Assembly (NCBI RefSeq): GCF_900156315.1
Contig: NZ_FTNI01000046.1
Location: 1-43,068 of the forward strand
Direction: 5' to 3'
DNA length: 43,068 nucleotides
DNA from: Microbispora rosea
GTDB taxonomy: Bacteria; Actinomycetota; Actinomycetes; Streptosporangiales; Streptosporangiaceae
The position numbers and the translations under genes were made by a program. Of the stretch, positions 13,637-21,213 are shown piece after piece. Below the pieces are notes generated by a model. It saw nothing but the letters and a program-made list of their open reading frames with translations. It made no database searches and was not told the DNA's origin. Each line of letters begins with the position of its first letter. The stretch's first letter is position 1.

Positions 13637-14761
13637 GTGCGTTTCGTCGACGAGTACCGCGATGCGGACAAGGCGCGGGCGCTGTCCGCCAGGATCGCGA
13701 GCCTGTGCGAGCCGGGCCGGGCCTACAAGTTCATGGAGGTGTGCGGCGGCCACACCCACACCATCTACAAGCACGGGCTGGAGGACTACCTGCCCGAGAC
13801 GATCACGCTGGTGCACGGCCCCGGGTGCCCGGTCTGCGTGATCCCGATGGGCCGCGTGGACGACGCGATCCACATCGCCGAACGGCCGGACGTGATCATG
13901 ACGTCGTTCGGGGACATGATGCGGGTGCCGGGCGGGCGAGGGTCGTTCTTCGACTCCACGGCCCAGGGCTCCGACATCCGCATGGTCTACTCGCCGCTGG
14001 ACGCCCTGAAGATCGCCCGCCGCGAGCCGGACCGCCACGTGGTCTTCATGGCCATCGGGTTCGAGACCACCGCGCCGTCGACCGCCATGACCGTGCTGCG
14101 GGCGGCGGCCGAGGGCGTGCGGAACTTCTCGGTCTTCTGCAACCACGTGACGATCATTCCCGCGATCAAGGCGATCCTGGACTCGCCCGACCTGCGTCTC
14201 GACGGCTTCGTCGGTCCCGGTCACGTCTCCACGATCATCGGCTGCCGGCCGTACGAGTTCATCGCCCGCGACTACGGCAAGCCGCTGGTCGTGGCGGGTT
14301 TCGAGCCGCTGGACATCCTCCAGTCGGTCTACATGCTGCTGCTCCAGCTCGCCGAGGGCCGGTCGGAGGTCGAGAACCAGTACGCCCGGGTCGTGCCGTG
14401 GGCGGGCAACGTCAAGGCCCTGCGGGCCGTCAACGAGGTGATGGAGCTGCGGCCCTACTTCGAGTGGCGCGGCCTGGGCTTCATCTCCCACTCGGCGCTG
14501 CGCATGCGGGAGAAGTACGCGGCGTACGACGCGGAGCGGCTGTTCGACATCCCCGGCAACCGGGTGGCCGACCCCAAGGCCTGCCAGTGCGGCGAGGTCC
14601 TCAAGGGCGTGCTCAAGCCGTGGGAGTGCAAGGTGTTCGGCACGGCCTGCACGCCGGAGACGCCGATCGGCACCTGCATGGTGTCGTCCGAGGGCGCCTG
14701 TGCGGCCTACTACAACTTCGGCCGCTTCTCGCGGCAGCGGGTGAGGGAGGCGACCCGGTGA
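13637..14761 (+). CDS. hypD: Hydrogenase Fe-ligand assembly protein HypD
   Basis: The 374-aa protein is the scaffold where Fe(CN)2CO is built. Motifs in order are FMEVCGGHTHTI, with the Cys that binds iron; HGPGCPVCVIPMG, the redox-active CxxC; GFETTAPSTA; FVGPGHVSTIIG; and the C-terminal 4Fe-4S set CQCGEVLKGVLKPWEC, GTACTP and SEGACAAYYNFGR. Length is typical. It starts at GTG 13637, 6 bp after hypC, and its stop overlaps hypE by 4 bp. Every recognised Cys is present, so it should be functional with HypC and HypE. Confidence 0.96.
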   Translation: MRFVDEYRDADKARALSARIASLCEPGRAYKFMEVCGGHTHTIYKHGLEDYLPETITLVHGPGCPVCVIPMGRVDDAIHIAERPDVIMTSFGDMMRVPGGRGSFFDSTAQGSDIRMVYSPLDALKIARREPDRHVVFMAIGFETTAPSTAMTVLRAAAEGVRNFSVFCNHVTIIPAIKAILDSPDLRLDGFVGPGHVSTIIGCRPYEFIARDYGKPLVVAGFEPLDILQSVYMLLLQLAEGRSEVENQYARVVPWAGNVKALRAVNEVMELRPYFEWRGLGFISHSALRMREKYAAYDAERLFDIPGNRVADPKACQCGEVLKGVLKPWECKVFGTACTPETPIGTCMVSSEGACAAYYNFGRFSRQRVREATR

Positions 14762-15846
14762 CCGGCATTGGGACCAGCCGTGAGGAACAGGTCCTCGAAC
14801 GCATCGACCGCGCCCGGCGGCGGAAGGCCCGCGTGCGCGAGGAGCACATCACGATGGCCCACGGCGCCGGCGGCAAGGCGACCCAGACCCTGATCGAGGC
14901 GGTGTTCCTCGACGCGTTCCGCAACCCGCTGCTCGAACCGCTGGAGGACGGCGCGGTGTTCTGCGCGGGCGGCGCGCGGCTCGCGTTCACGACCGACTCC
15001 TACGTGGTCTCCCCGCTGTTCTTCCCCGGCGGCGACATCGGCGACCTCGCCGTCAACGGCACCGTGAACGACCTGGCGGTGTGCGGGGCGCGGCCGCTGT
15101 ACCTGTCGGCCGGCTTCGTCCTCGAGGAGGGTTTCCCGGTCGAGGACCTGCGGCGGATCAGCGCGTCGATGGCCCGCGCCGCCGCGGCGGCGGAGGTGTC
15201 GATCGTGACCGGGGACACCAAGGTGGTGCAGCGCGGCAAGGCCGACGGCTGCTATGTCACCACGGCCGGCGTGGGACTGCTGGAGGGGGACACCCGCCTC
15301 GGCGTCGCACACGCCCGGCCCGGCGACGCCGTCCTCGTGTCCGGCCCGGTCGGCGAGCACGGTGTGACGATCATGCTGGCCCGCGGGGAGCTCGACATCG
15401 AGGCCGACGTGACGTCGGACACCGCCCCGCTCAACGGCCTGATCGCCGCCCTCCAGGCCGCTGCCGGCGAAGGAGTGCGGTGCCTGCGGGACGCGACCCG
15501 GGGCGGCGTCGCGACGATACTCAACGAGATCGCCCGCGCCTCCGGCGTCGCCGTCGTGGTCGAGGAGGACGCGGTGCCCGTACGGCCGGCCGTACGCGGG
15601 GCCTGTGAGCTGCTGGGCATCGACCCGCTCTACGTGGCCTGCGAGGGCCGGGTGGTCGCGGTGGTGGACGGGGACGCGGCCGGATCCGCGCTCGCCGCGC
15701 TGCGGAGCCATCCGCTCGGCGAGGGCGCCGCGGTCGTCGGCCGCGTCCGGGACGATCCCCCGGGGCTGGTGCTGCTGAAGACCGCCTTCGGCGGCACCCG
15801 GATCGTCGACGTGCTGGTCGGCGACCCGCTGCCCCGCATTTGCTAG
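14758..15846 (+). CDS. hypE: Hydrogenase maturation protein HypE (cyanide synthesis)
   Basis: HypE accepts a carbamoyl group from HypF on its C-terminal Cys and dehydrates it to a thiocyanate, the source of the CN ligands. The protein ends in PRIC, so Cys362 is present. Other family motifs are AHGAGGKATQTLI, FTTDSYVVSPLFFPGGDIG, VNGTVNDLAVCGARPLYLS and LRDATRGGVATILNEIA, belonging to the PurM/AIRS ATP-binding fold. GTG 14758 overlaps the hypD stop (GTGA) and gives 362 aa, including about 30 extra N-terminal residues before the usual start near ITMAHG. It is the last gene of the hydrogenase operon and abuts the convergent SDR gene with no spacer. Confidence 0.95.
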   Translation: MTGIGTSREEQVLERIDRARRRKARVREEHITMAHGAGGKATQTLIEAVFLDAFRNPLLEPLEDGAVFCAGGARLAFTTDSYVVSPLFFPGGDIGDLAVNGTVNDLAVCGARPLYLSAGFVLEEGFPVEDLRRISASMARAAAAAEVSIVTGDTKVVQRGKADGCYVTTAGVGLLEGDTRLGVAHARPGDAVLVSGPVGEHGVTIMLARGELDIEADVTSDTAPLNGLIAALQAAAGEGVRCLRDATRGGVATILNEIARASGVAVVVEEDAVPVRPAVRGACELLGIDPLYVACEGRVVAVVDGDAAGSALAALRSHPLGEGAAVVGRVRDDPPGLVLLKTAFGGTRIVDVLVGDPLPRIC

Positions 15847-16566
15847 CTACACGAGGACGTTGCCGCCGTCCACGGTGAGGACGGTTCCGGTGGCGAACGG
15901 CTCCGTCATCAGGAACACGTAGGCACGGGCGATGTCCTCGACCTCGCCGATCCGCCCTGCCGGGATCGCGGCGCCGATCTCGGCATACATCCGCTCGCGC
16001 TCCTCTTCCCCCATCGCGGACCACAGCGGGGACCGTACGAAGCCGGGCGACACGACGTTCACCCTGATGGGCGCGAGCTCGACGGCCAGCGCCTTGGTCA
16101 GCGCCTCCATGGCGCCGCAGATGCTCGCCGCGACCGCCCAGCCCGGGCCCGGCCGGTCCTTGGCGATGCCGGTGGTGAGGGTGATCGAACCGTCCTTGCG
16201 CAAATACGGCAGAGCCGCGCGGACCGCCCCCAGCGCGCCGAAGTAGCGCAGCGCGAAGAAGTCGCCCGCCGCCTCCAGGTCGAGCGTGTCCATCGGCATC
16301 ATCGTCAGCGGCTCACCGGCCGTGTAGACGAGGTGGGTGAACTCGCCGAGATCCTCGAAGAGCCGGCCCACGGCCCGGGCGTCGGTGAGGTCGGCGACGC
16401 GGCCGTCGCAGCCGCCGGGCAGGCGGGTCAGCGCGTGATCGACGCTGGCCTGCCGGCTGGAGACGACCGTGACCACGGCGCCCTGGCGCGCGGCCGACTC
16501 CGCGGTGGCCAGTCCGATGCCCGACGTGCCGCCGAGCACGACGACGCGGTGCCCCTGCAGATCCAT
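15847..16566 (-). CDS. Atypical SDR-family protein without catalytic Tyr/Lys
   Basis: The 239-aa protein has a Rossmann fold with the nucleotide loop GGTSGIG (residues 12-18) and the C-terminal landmarks VELAPIRVNVVSPGFVRSPLW and VLTVDGGNVLV of short-chain dehydrogenases. The active-site YxxxK, expected just before ALTKALAVELAP, is missing: by alignment the Tyr position is Ala146 and the Lys position Cys150 (AVAASICGAMEALTKAL). NADPH-type binding is suggested by SSR after strand 2. It may be a non-catalytic or altered-mechanism SDR. The gene is divergent from a LysR regulator that probably controls it, and its stop abuts the hypE stop. Confidence 0.88.
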   Translation of the reverse strand: MDLQGHRVVVLGGTSGIGLATAESAARQGAVVTVVSSRQASVDHALTRLPGGCDGRVADLTDARAVGRLFEDLGEFTHLVYTAGEPLTMMPMDTLDLEAAGDFFALRYFGALGAVRAALPYLRKDGSITLTTGIAKDRPGPGWAVAASICGAMEALTKALAVELAPIRVNVVSPGFVRSPLWSAMGEEERERMYAEIGAAIPAGRIGEVEDIARAYVFLMTEPFATGTVLTVDGGNVLV

Positions 16567-16689
16567 GACTCGTCCTTTTCGTTAGGGGATCTCAACCCCT
16601 TCAGGATGCGCCCGCCCCATCGCCGCCGTCCAAGACCCTCTGCCACGCCTGTAATACCCTGAGGGCATCAGAGGCGAGAGGATGCGCTG
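16567..16689. promoter_or_regulatory. Divergent SDR/LysR promoter region with dyads
   Basis: This 123-bp spacer should hold both promoters and the LysR operator. It contains the inverted repeat AGGGG-N7-CCCCT (16584-16600), 18 bp from the SDR start codon, and a short imperfect dyad around CCCTGAGGG near 16658-16666. LysR-type sites are usually T-N11-A dyads; either could be the site, but neither is proven. Confidence 0.4.
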
Positions 16690-17559
16690 GTGGACGTCGA
16701 TCTGCGGAAGCTGCGATATTTCGTCGCGGTGGCCGAGGGGCTGCATTTCGGCCGGGCGGCCGAGGCGCTGCACATCGCGCAGCCCGTGCTGTCGCGCCAG
16801 ATCCGAGCACTCGAGGAAGAGCTGAAGGTCCAGCTCTTCGTACGCGACAGGCGGGCCACCGAGCTCACCTCCGCGGGCGAGCAACTGCTCGCCGACGCCC
16901 GCCCGCTGCTGGCCTCGGCCGAGGCGCTGCGCCGGCGCGTCAGCCGCGCCGCACGCGGCACGGACACCTTCACCGTGGGATTCATGCCCGGGCTGATCGT
17001 CACTCCGGCGGTCCGGGCGCTGCGCGAACGTCACCCCGGGCTGACGGTGGAGGTGGTGCGCACCACCTGGGACGACCAGGCCGAGGTCATCCACGACGGG
17101 CGGGTGGACATCGGCTACGTGCGCCTGCCGATCGACCGGCGCGGGCTGCGCGTCCGGCCGCTGATGGACGAGCCACGCGTCGCCGTGCTGCCCGCCGGCC
17201 ACCGTCTGGCCGGCAAGGACATGATCGGCATCGCCGACCTCGCCGACGAGCACCTCCTCCAGAACCCCGACGCCGTGCCCGAATGGCGCGACGTCGCCAC
17301 CGAGCTGCGGGGACCGGGACCGCGTCGCCCCGCGCCGGTCTTCCACGCGGTGGAGGAGAAGCTCGAACACGTCGCCGCCGGTCACGGCGTCGTCATCCTG
17401 CCGCTGTCGGCGGCGGCCTTCTACACCCGGCCGGACGTCACCTACGTCCCGGTCTCCGACATCCCGCCGAACCAGGTGTGCCTGGCCTGGGACAGCTCTC
17501 GCCGCACCCCCCTGATCGGCGAGTTCGCCGCCATCGCGGCGGCGGCGACGGCGGCCTGA
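16690..17559 (+). CDS. LysR-family transcriptional regulator
   Basis: The 289-aa protein has the N-terminal winged helix-turn-helix (residues 4-62: LRKLRYFVAVAEGLHFGRAAEALHIAQPVLSRQIRALE) followed by a type 2 periplasmic-binding-like effector domain (FTVGFMPGLIVTPAVRALRERHPGLTVEV). GTG 16690 is the start that puts the HTH at the N-terminus. Regulators in this position usually control the divergent gene, here the atypical SDR. The effector is unknown. The last 118 bp lie antisense to the end of hypF, so the two convergent genes share coding DNA. The C-terminus is Ala-rich (EFAAIAAAATAA). Confidence 0.93.
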   Translation: MDVDLRKLRYFVAVAEGLHFGRAAEALHIAQPVLSRQIRALEEELKVQLFVRDRRATELTSAGEQLLADARPLLASAEALRRRVSRAARGTDTFTVGFMPGLIVTPAVRALRERHPGLTVEVVRTTWDDQAEVIHDGRVDIGYVRLPIDRRGLRVRPLMDEPRVAVLPAGHRLAGKDMIGIADLADEHLLQNPDAVPEWRDVATELRGPGPRRPAPVFHAVEEKLEHVAAGHGVVILPLSAAAFYTRPDVTYVPVSDIPPNQVCLAWDSSRRTPLIGEFAAIAAAATAA

Positions 17560-19802
17560 CCGAGGCTGACGCCGCCGTCGTTCGGAGGGACGCGGTGGTG
17601 GGTGAGCACCGTGAAGCCGCGCTCCTCCAGCAGGGTCACGGCCCGGCCGAGCAGCAGCAGGTTCTGGAACACGCCGCCGGACAACGCGACCGTGGACAGG
17701 CCGCAGGCCTTCCTGACCAGGGTGCAGCCGTCGGCGACGACGCGGGCCACGGCGTTGTGGAACCGCGCGGCGACGACGTCGCGCGGCACGCAGGCCCGCA
17801 GATCGTCGGCGACCGCGCGGACCAGCTCCACACCCGGCACGGCGAACCGCGTGCCCGCGGAAACGAGCCCGCAGGGATAGGCGTCGTCCACCGCGGGGTC
17901 GGCGAGCTGCTCGAACTCGACCGCGGCCTGGCCCTCGTAGGTGATCGCGTCGCGGACGCCCGCGACCGCCGCCACCGCGTCGAACAGGCGGCCCATGCTG
18001 GAGGTGAGGGGCGCGTTCACACCCCGGCGGGCCAGCGCGACGACGGCCGCCCACTGCCCGGCGTTGCGCCGCACGACGTCCAGGTCCTCGGGGACGTCCC
18101 CGTCGTAGGCGAGATCGAGGTAGGCGGCGGCCATGCGCCAGGGCTGCCGGATCGCGGTCGCGCCCCCGGGCATCGGCACCGGAGCCAGGTGGCCCGCCCG
18201 TTCGAAGCCGGCCAGGTCGGCGACGAGGAACTCGCCGCCCCACAAGGTGCCGTCCGAGCCGTAGCCGAGCCCGTCGAAGGCCACCCCTGCGACCGGCCCT
18301 GCGACGCCGTTGTCGGCCAGGCAGGAGGCGATGTGGGCGTGGTGGTGCTGCACGCCGACGAGGTCCGCGTCCTGGTCGAGGGCCCACTTGGTGGACAGGT
18401 AGTCGGGGTGCAGGTCGTGGGCGACCACCTCGGGCGTGATGTCGAACAGCCGCCGGAAATGATCGACGCCCTCGGTGAACGACCGCAGGGTCTCGTAGTT
18501 CTCCAGGTCGCCGATGTGGTGGGAGACGAACGCGCGGTCATCCTTGACCAGGCAGAACGTGTGCTTCAGCTCGGCGCCGCAGGCGAGCACGGGCCGGCGT
18601 GCCGCCCGGGCGAGCGGCAGCGGGTGCGGCACGTACCCCCGCGACCGCCTGATCGGCAGGTCACGGCCCCGGAAGACCCGTACGACCGAGTCGTCCGTCC
18701 GGATGTGAATGGGGCGGTCATGGGTCAGGAAGGCGTCGGCGATGCCGCCGAGCCGTTCCAGGGCGTCCTCGTCCCGGTAGGCGATCGGCTCGTCGGACAC
18801 GTTTCCGCTGGTCAGCACGATGGGCTGGCCCAGCGATCGGAGCAGCAGGTGGTGCAGCGGGGTGTAGGGCAGCAGCACCCCCAGCCACCGGTTGCCCGGC
18901 GCGACGGACGGCGCCACGGACGGCGCGACAGACGCGTCCGGCAGGCGCCGCAGCAGCACGACGGGGCGGGCGGGACCGGTCAGCAGGCGCTCCTCGGCCG
19001 GATCCACCACGCACAGCCGCCGCGCCGCGGCCACGTCGCCGGCCATCACCGCGAAGGGCTTGTCCTCGCGGTGCTTGCGCGACCGCAGCGCGGCCACCGC
19101 GGGTTCGTCCGCCGCGAGCGCCGCCAGGTGGTAGCCGCCGAGTCCCTTGACCGCCAGCACGCCACCCTCCCGCAGGAGCCGTACGGCCGGCTCCAGCGGG
19201 TCGCCCGCCGCACCTGAGCCCCCGGGACCGTGAAACCGTAGGCTGGGCCCGCAGGCGGGGCAGCACACGGGCTGGGCGTGGAAGCGCCGGTCGCCGGGGT
19301 CGTGGTATTCCCCGGCGCAGTCCGCGCACATCCGGAAGCCCGCCATCGTGGTGTTGGCCCGGTCATAGGGCACGTCGCGGACGATGGTGAAGCGTGGGCC
19401 GCACCCGGTGCAGTTGGTGAAGGCGTAGCCGCACCTGCGGTCGGCCGGGTCGGTCAGGTCGCGCAGACAGGCGTCGCAGGTCGCCACGTCGGGCGAGACG
19501 AGCGCGTGCCGGTCCCCACCGGCAGCGCTCGGCGCGATCGCGAAGGTCCTGCGGCCGGTGACGGGCGCCGGGCCCGTCGTGATCCGCTCGATGACCGCCA
19601 GCGGCGGCGGGTCGCCGGTCAGCGCGGCCAGGAACTCCTCGACCGGCGCGCTGCCACCCTCGACCTCGATGAAGACCCCGCGCTCGTCGTTGCCGACCAG
19701 CCCGGCGAGGCCGAGCCGCGTGGCGAGGCCGTACACGAAGGGCCGGAAGCCGACCCCCTGCACGATCCCCTCGATCCGGACGGCGACGGCACGCCTGCTC
19801 AC
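17442..19802 (-). CDS. hypF: Carbamoyltransferase HypF
   Basis: The 786-aa protein turns carbamoyl phosphate into the carbamoyl group passed to HypE. Domains in order: acylphosphatase (1-90, IVQGVGFRPFVYGLA), two zinc fingers (CDACLRDL...CGYAFTNCTGC and CADCAGEYH...CCPAC), a YrdC-like domain (about 200-390, LAVKGLGGYHLAALA, KPFAVMAGD) and a Kae1-like domain with VQHHHAHIASCLADN and AFDGLGYGSDGTLWGGEF. The usual C-terminus is near NDGGVSLGQAAVA; about 35 further residues follow, antisense to the LysR gene. Three SVAP units sit in the YrdC domain. GTG 19802 lies 29 bp after the STAS gene, so hypF may be cotranscribed with the sensory genes instead of the hydrogenase operon. Confidence 0.95.
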   Translation of the reverse strand: MSRRAVAVRIEGIVQGVGFRPFVYGLATRLGLAGLVGNDERGVFIEVEGGSAPVEEFLAALTGDPPPLAVIERITTGPAPVTGRRTFAIAPSAAGGDRHALVSPDVATCDACLRDLTDPADRRCGYAFTNCTGCGPRFTIVRDVPYDRANTTMAGFRMCADCAGEYHDPGDRRFHAQPVCCPACGPSLRFHGPGGSGAAGDPLEPAVRLLREGGVLAVKGLGGYHLAALAADEPAVAALRSRKHREDKPFAVMAGDVAAARRLCVVDPAEERLLTGPARPVVLLRRLPDASVAPSVAPSVAPGNRWLGVLLPYTPLHHLLLRSLGQPIVLTSGNVSDEPIAYRDEDALERLGGIADAFLTHDRPIHIRTDDSVVRVFRGRDLPIRRSRGYVPHPLPLARAARRPVLACGAELKHTFCLVKDDRAFVSHHIGDLENYETLRSFTEGVDHFRRLFDITPEVVAHDLHPDYLSTKWALDQDADLVGVQHHHAHIASCLADNGVAGPVAGVAFDGLGYGSDGTLWGGEFLVADLAGFERAGHLAPVPMPGGATAIRQPWRMAAAYLDLAYDGDVPEDLDVVRRNAGQWAAVVALARRGVNAPLTSSMGRLFDAVAAVAGVRDAITYEGQAAVEFEQLADPAVDDAYPCGLVSAGTRFAVPGVELVRAVADDLRACVPRDVVAARFHNAVARVVADGCTLVRKACGLSTVALSGGVFQNLLLLGRAVTLLEERGFTVLTHHRVPPNDGGVSLGQAAVAAAAMAANSPIRGVRRELSQARHTWFGGMSETGT
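18901..18936. repeat. Three 12-bp tandem repeats inside hypF
   Basis: Three consecutive imperfect units, the first being GCGACGGACGGC, encode the peptide SVAP three times in the YrdC-like domain. The 12-bp period keeps the frame, so copy-number change would only alter a surface loop. Confidence 0.8.
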
Positions 19803-19813
19803 CCGCCCATTGT

Positions 19814-19844
19814 CTCAGCCGGGCAGGAGACTCAGCCGGGCAGG
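19814..19844. repeat. 14-bp direct repeat at the end of the STAS gene
   Basis: CTCAGCCGGGCAGG occurs at 19814-19827 and 19831-19844, with a 17-bp period. The copy inside the gene carries the last codons and the stop of the STAS gene; the other lies in the 29-bp spacer before hypF. Confidence 0.85.
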
Positions 19845-20158
19845 TCGAGCACGTCGTCGAGGGCGACGACCTTGAGCAGATGGCGCAGGTAGGGGGTGAG
19901 GGCGACGATCCGGAAGACCGTCCCCCGCTCCTCCGCCTCGCTGTAGGCGTTCATCACGACCGCCATTCCCGACGAGTCGATGAACGTCAGCCCCGCCAGG
20001 TCGAGTTCGAGCACGTCGACGCCTTCCGCGAGCCTCTTCGCCACCTCCGCGGACGCGTCGTCCGCCGTGGTGAAGTCGAGCTCACCGGCCATCACCAGGC
20101 GCGCGGCACCGGGCTCGGGAGTGAGCGACTCGACCTGGAACGGCGACGTGTCCTGCAT
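19832..20158 (-). CDS. STAS-domain anti-sigma-factor antagonist
   Basis: The 108-aa single STAS domain (SpoIIAA/RsbV type) contains LVMAGELDFTTADDA and the phosphorylation motif LTFIDSSGMAVVM (DSSG at 61-64). In partner switching, the unphosphorylated antagonist binds an anti-sigma kinase and frees a sigma factor; a PP2C phosphatase reverses the phosphorylation. ATG 20158 is chosen: it overlaps the stop of the B12-binding protein by one base (TGATG), and the longer frame upstream is shadow. The phosphatase, the B12 protein and this antagonist form one unit. No kinase of the RsbW/RsbT type is in the window, so the partner lies elsewhere. Confidence 0.92.
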   Translation of the reverse strand: MQDTSPFQVESLTPEPGAARLVMAGELDFTTADDASAEVAKRLAEGVDVLELDLAGLTFIDSSGMAVVMNAYSEAEERGTVFRIVALTPYLRHLLKVVALDDVLDLPG

Positions 20159-21180
20159 CAGACCCTCGTCTCGGTTCGTTGACTCGCACAGCACGTCTGT
20201 GCCACGGCGAGGCCCTCGTTCAGCATCACGCGGGCGTCGGGGCAGTCTGTCAGTACATCATGGAAAACACGCAGTCCGAGCACGACGGACTCCGCGGGCA
20301 CCTTCCTGGCCGCCGGCACCTGGCAGGCCCAGGTGACGAAGTCGGTGAACAGCGCGGTGTCGTGGACGTACGTCGCGGCGATCAGGAAGTCGGCCATGTG
20401 ACCGAGATCCTCGGCGCTGTGCTCCCCGAGCCTGTCGACGACGCGGGACAGCAGTTCGGCGCGGTGCCGGGTCAGGTACACGTACTCCTCGCCGCCGAGA
20501 TGAACCGCGGCGGCGCCTGGGCCGTCGTCGGCGGCGGGGAAGGACGGCAGTCCGGCGGCGAGCCGGTCGGCCGCCGCGTCGGCGGTGGGAGCCCACGCGT
20601 CCGCGCCGAGCAGGCAGGCATAGCGGCCGTCGGCGCCGAACCCGGCCCCACCGGCCAGCACGGGAGTGCCGGCGGCCTGGCAGGCCGCGATGGTGGCGTG
20701 CGCGCGGGCCAGCCGGGTCGGCATCGTGCAGCCGAGCGCGACCACGTCGGGCCCGGTCTGGTGCAGGTGCGTGATCAGGTGCGGGCCGGGCACGCTGGCC
20801 CCCAGGAAGTCGATCCGCCATCCCCGCAGGCGCAGCACCTCGGCCATGATGCGGGTGGGCAGGGCGTGATACTCGCCGTCGGCGCAGGCCACGGCCACCA
20901 GGCCGCGGGTCGCCGCGGGCCGGACGTGCCCGCTGACGGCGGCCACGACGCGCTCGCTGACCGCGGTCGCCGCGTGCTCGCGCGCCACCGGCCACTCGTT
21001 CGACGCCCACAGCTCGCCCACCCGGAGCTGGCCGCGGGCGACGATCCGCAGCAGCACGTCCTCGGCGGGCACGCCCTCGTCGATCAGGCCCAGGACCAGG
21101 TCGACCGCGCCGTGCTCGTCGGCCCGGCCGATCAGGTCCAGGTAGCGCCCGGCGACGGTCTCCAGGTCCTTCATCACCAT
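20158..21180 (-). CDS. Cobalamin-binding probable photosensor (CarH-like signature, helical C-terminal domain)
   Basis: The 340-aa protein has a four-helix B12-cap domain (residues 1-90) with the exact W-x9-EH signature of adenosylcobalamin photoreceptors such as CarH (Trp58, Glu68, His69). A Rossmann-type B12 domain (92-212) follows, with DGEYHALP (Glu103, His105 as the lower-axial-ligand motif, Pro replacing the usual Gly) and the loop PVLAGGAGFG. Residues 220-330 are a third, helical domain (MADFLIAATYVHDTALFTDFVTWACQV) that could be globin-like, as in photocobilins or RsbR sensors. No DNA-binding domain is fused. Its place between a phosphatase and an antagonist suggests it feeds light or B12 status into partner switching. 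ATG 21180 lies in an 11-bp tandem repeat. Confidence 0.85.
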   Translation of the reverse strand: MVMKDLETVAGRYLDLIGRADEHGAVDLVLGLIDEGVPAEDVLLRIVARGQLRVGELWASNEWPVAREHAATAVSERVVAAVSGHVRPAATRGLVAVACADGEYHALPTRIMAEVLRLRGWRIDFLGASVPGPHLITHLHQTGPDVVALGCTMPTRLARAHATIAACQAAGTPVLAGGAGFGADGRYACLLGADAWAPTADAAADRLAAGLPSFPAADDGPGAAAVHLGGEEYVYLTRHRAELLSRVVDRLGEHSAEDLGHMADFLIAATYVHDTALFTDFVTWACQVPAARKVPAESVVLGLRVFHDVLTDCPDARVMLNEGLAVAQTCCASQRTETRV

Positions 21181-21213
21181 GCTGTCACCATGCTGTCACC
21201 ATGCTGTCACCAT
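21175..21213. repeat. 11-bp tandem repeat duplicating the start region of the B12 protein
   Basis: CACCATGCTGT occurs three times in a row, followed by a partial unit CACCAT (21208-21213). Read on the minus strand the unit is ATGGTGACAGC, so ATGGTGA appears four times in successive frames. The outer copy contains the stop of the phosphatase gene (21207-21209) and the inner one the start of the B12 gene (21178-21180). Confidence 0.92.

Noticed and set aside
17283..19217. A 644-codon plus-strand open frame opposite hypF
   Set aside because: It is a high-GC antisense shadow: composition is Gly/Arg/Val/His-rich without domains, and hypF on the other strand has clear motifs throughout.
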